This document shows, one piece after another, positions 59,848 through 64,000 of a stretch of DNA of 64,000 bases. Source of the DNA: Welwitschia mirabilis (lineage: Eukaryota; Gnetophyta; Gnetopsida; Welwitschiales); NCBI GenBank assembly GCA_051453625.1, contig JBOZIK010000001.1:154701118-154765117 (forward strand), read 5' to 3'. The translations under genes were made by a program, and so were the position numbers. The notes beneath the pieces are model-generated. The model had not been told where the DNA came from. It saw only the letters and a list, made by a program, of their open reading frames with translations, and did not search any database. Numbering within the stretch: the stretch's first letter is position 1; each line of letters opens with the position of its first letter.

Positions 59848-61412
59848 TGTAAATCATGTGATTTTCTTCTTTAATTAATCATCTTCAATATAACCAGCAA
59901 TCTTAGGTATCTAGTTTATACAAACACATACTAGTATAAGGAGTCAACTCAATGTCATACTATAGAGAGTAATTATAAGTTCATTTGAAAAATTACTTCA
60001 TTTAGAAAAGTTGAAAAATGATTTTCTATTTTAATTTCAAAATGAAAAATAAATTATAATGCAATGATTGATGAAATGTAATGAATTGATGCAAATATGA
60101 GATGTAATCATAAATGAAATCACTAATTAAGTTTTACTAATTTGTTTTCATATAAGTTATTACTCATATACTACATCAAAATTATAATTACCTTTTATAA
60201 AATTAACTTGATTTTAATATAGCATATAAAGAATATAAAAGAGAAAGTAGTACAAATACAATGGCCTTTTGTTAATCACAATGTTCTTACATCCACTTGA
60301 AAGTAATCATTCTTTAATGAAGAAAATAAAACTAAACACCAAGATAAGCTTCTATTCTAAGCTAAATGGATCCCTTATATAATTGATTTTTAAATAATCA
60401 CAATAATAATTGATGCACGAAAGATGAGAAATGGAGTACCTAACTAGGGTATTTATAATTTTGAATTAATTGTTTAGATCATCAAGGAGTATTAAGATAA
60501 AGTGTAATCATATCACTGATTCTTTAATAGATAAAATATGTTTTGCATTCATTAGAACTATCATCTTACTAAGTGTCATCCAGATGATATAGGGGATGAC
60601 AATCCTGTCATGTAATTTTCTCTTATATTGGCTAACTATCCTTCATCTATTTTCTTAGTATAATGCTTAAGTATCATCTAGTTAAATTTCATCTGGATAA
60701 TAAGATGGATGACTATTAGTGAAAAAATAAGATTTCTATTGTGATCCCTTGAATGTCATCTTCTTGGATGTCATTTAAATAATAAAGTAGACAATTAGCA
60801 ATAAAAAAATGAAGTTTCTATTTGTATGTACTATTTATCATTCCCACCATGTCATCTAGATGATATGATGGATAAGAGCTATAATAACTACTATAGTAAC
60901 TATGTTATGTAGCTCTACTATAATAACTTGGTGTTATCTTCTGAGTGTTATTTAGACAAGATGGTGAAGAATAACTATAGTAACTATTATAGTAACCTAC
61001 TTTAGTAACTTTGCTATAGTAACTTACTCTAGACGTTGTACCTTTCTCATTCAAATCATCTTGAGTTATCATCTCTTTATTTAATATTACCTTATTTGGT
61101 TAAGTAACTCCAAAAGCATCTAAATTAATCATATCAATCCTTGTCTGGTATTGCAATGATAGCTAGAACATCTTAATGTTATCACATGTCATTATTATCT
61201 CCTCATATGATGTTAGAACTCTATTAGAAAGATCTTAATTGGAACATGTCTTGAAAATCACCCATAAATGGTCAAAAATGTTGGGGAAATGCCCTCTCTC
61301 ATTCATTAAAATGGCTATTTCACTTTTATTCTTAATTATTTAAAAACCTATTCAAATGAACCTAAAACATACTCTAAACATGGTGTTAAATATGGCCAAT
61401 TTGGCTCTATAA
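59848..61412 (+). repeat. LTR-only copy related to the gypsy 2 LTR, inside copia 2 gag
   Basis: Follows the gypsy 2 LTR in order: CAATCTT..., ACACATACTAGTATA...GTCAACTCAATGTCATA (59925-59965; 48188-48228), the ATGATGAATG...AAATG block (about 60060), TTACATCCACTT (60289; 48682), AACACCAAG.TAA.CTTCT (60335; 48734), GGGTATTTATA.TTTT (60443; 48843), and an end similar to TTAAAT...AATTGGC.TCACAACA. Divergence is high, so it belongs to a related family and not to the same one. No internal region is present, which fits a solo LTR. Orientation by similarity is that of the gypsy 2 LTR as written on the + strand (element - strand). Confidence 0.6.
60540..61035. repeat. Two interleaved short-motif arrays in the LTR-only copy
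   Basis: GTCATC(C/T)(A/T)GATGATA-type units occur at about 60578-60615, 60670-60700, 60757-60780 and 60850-60870. CTATAGTAACT-type units occur at about 60888-60912, 60917-60932, 60972-61010 and 61014-61026. GTCATC also occurs, more sparsely, in the gypsy 2 LTRs (about 38912-38945, 49087-49120). Confidence 0.55.
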
Positions 61413-61420
61413 AAAAGAGA

Positions 61421-62960
61421 TCCTTAAACATTAGACATACACTCTTTAATGGGATACTCTATGCTTATTAAGATATGAGAATGCAAGTTTATTTATGAGA
61501 TATTAAGTTTGAAGTGCATTAGGATATTGAATATGGATATAAGACATTCATAAAGATTATCACAAATTATATTAGCATGTGTATGACAATACTAAAAGAT
61601 CGAAAAATGTAGATACCTAAAGAGAAGGATTCTTATATGTACAATTCTAAGGAAAGGATGCATTATACTTTTCCCTTTCTATTAAGGAATTTAATAGAGT
61701 AGCTAGATGCAATACTACAAATAACGTATGGGACATTCTTAAAGGTATATATGAAGGCACTTTCATTTTTAAATAATATAAGCTATTCATGTTGAAAAAT
61801 CAATTTTTGAATCTCAAGATAAATGAAGAAGAAAGAATAAATGACTAATTCACCAAGATGAGCAACACTGTAAATTTCATTCATGGGATTAGTGAAGACG
61901 TATAAGAGGAAAAGGTGATCCAAAAGGTTGTAAGATCTCTTAAACTATCATATGGATTAAAGATCATTTTCATGAAGAAATAAATAAATTTTTCTATAAT
62001 AAATTTGGACAAACTATAAAGTGTCTTAAATGCATATGAGATGAATGTGATTGAAGATGAAGTTGTCAAGAAGAATCCCATAGCAATAAAGGCAAATGAT
62101 ACAGAAAGGCATCATATTAAAAGAAATTCAATAGTTATCTTCGATGACAAGTCCTAAGATGTGATAAGGATAATCTTACTCTAATCCATAAGTGATTCAG
62201 ATGTCTTCTTTCTAGAATAAATAGAACAAGATAAAAGAATCCAAAATCACTTAATCCACAAGATAAAAAGAAGAGTGAAGGTAAGAATCTCTAGTTTACA
62301 TCTACATATGATCTTGTAGAATTAAAATATTAAAATTATAAGGGTAGAAGTCATCTTATCTTAAAATTTTCAAGTACTAATAGAATGAAAAGAAAGTGCT
62401 AAAAGAAAGATTTCAAAAGAAAGAAGACCTTCTATGCTAATTAGGATGATAGCAAAGATTGCATTAAGGACAAAGTCTCATATGATGATAATAGAAACAT
62501 CCATCCATTATTTATGGAAATCTTCTATGACAATTCTAGCATTAATGATAATAATTTTGAGACATGGAATTATCTTAATGATCTAGGTAATGAATAAGAT
62601 AAGGTAACTCTTCAAGAAAGGAATGATGTAATTATTGAATAGTTCACTAATTTGTAAAAACTATGTACCAAAATGAAATAGCTACTCAATAGCGATGAGT
62701 TAGCCTATGAATGGAAAAATAATTCTTATTTCAAGATAATAAGCAAAAATCTTTCTCTTAATGTTAATATTGTTAAGCTAATAATTAAATTAAAGAATGT
62801 AAAATAAAAGGTATAAGAGACTAAGTAGATTAATAATAGGTTCATCCAAAGTAATAGGACCTTAACAATCATGCTTCATAAAGAAAGGAGGCCAAATGAT
62901 AAAATTCAACTTGGTAAAAATGAAGTTTCAACAAGTCAACAATAAGATAATGCATAGACT
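61421..62960 (+). pseudogene. Copia 2 gag, copy 2 and continuation
   Basis: 61421-61690 repeats the gag start of 59496-59757 (shared order ACTCTTTAATGGGAT, AGTTTGAAGTGCATTAGG, ATATGTA.AATTCTA.GGAAA.GATGCATTATACTTT). From 61700 it continues as the normal gag: NTTNNVWDILKGIYEGTF (about 61713-61766; family A.E.W..L...YEGT), FTKMSNTVNFIHGISEDV (about 61850-61902), KVVRSLKLSYGLKIIF (about 61927-61974; family K.LRSLP..F...V..I) and NAYEMNVIEDEVVKK (about 62030-62073). Stops are frequent. Confidence 0.82.
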
Positions 62961-63017
62961 ATCTTCACAAGTTGGAGGTAAAAGGCAAGATATGAAAATT
63001 TAATGTAGATGAATAAC

Positions 63018-63080
63018 ATTGCCTACTTTTACTATCATAGAAAAGGGTACTATGACAATTATTATCTATCACAATGTAGA
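63018..63080 (+). pseudogene. Copia 2 gag zinc knuckle (cysteines lost)
   Basis: Reads AYFYYHRKGYYDNYYLSQC where the family has C-x-Y-C-x-x-x-G-H-x-x-x-x-C. Both first cysteines and the histidine are tyrosine, each explained by one transition (TGT/TGC to TAT/TAC, CAT to TAT). Confidence 0.65.
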
Positions 63081-63199
63081 AAACATTATTACACCTATCA
63101 TGGTCAAAAGATAAATAAATGAATTAAAAAACTCATCTAGGAAAATCACAAGAATAATTTCATGCCAAAGTAGTACAAAAATGCTTTATTTTTTTAATA

Positions 63200-64000
63200 G
63201 TTCTTTGATCTATAAAAAATAACATTTGGTACATAGACAATGAATGCTCTAAGCTCATTATTAGAGATAAAAGAATGTTCATCATCTTAATTGAGAAAGA
63301 CCATGAAGTTGCATATTTTGAAGATAACACTGAGACTTGATCAAAAGCATAGGAACCATAAGAGGAGAGAACCTCCCTAAGGTAAATAATGTATTTTATG
63401 TAAATAGGTTATATCATAATATAATAAGTGTAAGTAAATATTGTAATTTAAATTTTGATGTAACATTTTCAAAGGATAGCTATATTGTTAAGAACCATGT
63501 CTCTAATAAAATATTATTTATTATTCAAAGAATGGTAAATGTGTATGTCACCTTGCTTAGTAATATCATTGATAAAGATATGAAGCATTTACTTAGCACT
63601 ATAGATTATGTAATGGCTTGAGATAAAAATCTTAAACATGTGAAGATGGAGCTAATACAAACCTTATTAACTAGATAACTAGTAAGAGGGCTTCCCAAGT
63701 TTAAGAGAATTTCATAAATAAGTTTGTCATTCTCACTCTAAAAAAAGGTAAACAAGGATAAGATTAAATGAGAAAATGTCAATATTTAGTTCTCTTCCCT
63801 TATATGCGTTACATCTTGGTATACTAAAACCTTCACAAATAAAAAGTATTGGGACAAAAAGGTATTATTTTATTATTTTTACTAATTACTCTCGATTCAC
63901 ATGGGTGACCCTCGTTTCACATAAGAATGAGGATTTTGAAAATTTTCTAAGTTTTATATGAAGTTATAGAATACTAAAGGATATCCATTAAGTTCATATA
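63200..64000 (+). pseudogene. Copia 2 protease end, pre-integrase domain and integrase start
   Basis: The open stretch 63337-63621 reads IKSIGTIRGENLPKVNNVFY then NIISVSKYCNLNFDVTFSKD, matching the segment after the copia protease (family IIGIG.I..P.IE.VL.V..L.HNLLS.SQL...GF.V.F). The pre-integrase segment reads DKNLKHVKMELIQTLLTR at about 63624-63678, then LVRGLPKFK (family WH.RLGH....L..L....LVRGLP). 63776-63961 contains IIFTNYSRFTWVTLVSHKNE (about 63871-63930), the integrase core (family VDDYSRFTW), with the catalytic D-D replaced by T-N. The sequence leaves the window inside integrase. Confidence 0.85.

Larger units (their letters stand above)
57904..64000 (+). mobile_element. Ty1/copia element 2, 5' part (runs out of the window)
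   Basis: 5' LTR 57904-59434, PBS 59439-59449, gag with a duplicated start and an LTR-only insertion, zinc knuckle, protease/pre-integrase and the first part of integrase. The order (integrase before RT) and motifs are copia. It lies on the + strand inside gypsy 3. The 3' half is beyond the window. Confidence 0.85.

Noticed and set aside
1-64000. Host genes, tRNA or rRNA genes, CRISPR arrays, bacterial operons or viral genomes
   Set aside because: No exon-like series, tRNA cloverleaf, rRNA-like block or spaced repeat-spacer array was seen. RT-bearing elements all have LTR or LINE organisation; no movement protein or coat protein pattern of a pararetrovirus was found.

Overview
This window is a piece of plant nuclear heterochromatin, by eye about three-quarters A+T. 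I found no intact host gene. What can be recognised is a pile of broken retrotransposons: four Ty3/gypsy-type LTR elements or fragments, two Ty1/copia-type elements, one long-LTR element with almost no internal region, one LTR-only copy and one L1-type LINE. A plant source is supported by the element types (SIRE-like copia with GGGG-type PPT and tRNA-Met-type PBS; Athila/Tat-like gypsy with the TGGCGCCGTTGCCGGGGA-type PBS). The species cannot be named. All coding regions are full of stops (mostly TAA/TAG), frameshifts and lost catalytic residues. PBS and LTR-terminus changes are largely C-to-T or G-to-A, as expected from long methylation and deamination.

Layout. 1-1258 is the 5' part of a LINE reverse transcriptase, which resumes at 23394. 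Between them sits gypsy element 1 (+ strand, 1259-23388, AAGTG target-site duplication). Gypsy 1 is itself interrupted by copia element 1 (- strand, 2486-11046). The gag/protease part of gypsy 1 is tandemly duplicated (about 12115-14280 and 14281-15890), followed by RT, RNase H and integrase to about 18480 and a 4-kb 3' region. 24071-31432 is a pair of about 2.9-kb LTRs around only about 1 kb of non-coding sequence. 31433-37939 is mostly unassigned, with a tRNA-Met-type PBS on the - strand at 37155-37165. Gypsy element 2 (- strand, 37940-49361, perfect TGATT duplication) follows. 49367 to about 53400 is unassigned. Gypsy element 3 (+ strand, PBS 54821-54838, gag/protease, RT to about 57800) is cut by the 5' LTR of copia element 2 (+ strand, 57904 to beyond the window end), whose gag holds an LTR-only copy related to the gypsy 2 LTR.

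How the parts relate. Nothing here is expected to make a working protein. The value of the region is its insertion history (LINE, then gypsy 1, then copia 1; gypsy 3, then copia 2, then the LTR-only copy), its regulatory repeat arrays in LTRs, and several places where runs of N are flanked by duplicated sequence and so look like assembly artefacts. Ten runs of N are present: 6811-6910, 12514-13115, 14159-14168, 16583-16592, 26259-26358, 30063-30457, 31786-31885, 42897-42996, 44591-45184 and 46691-47202.
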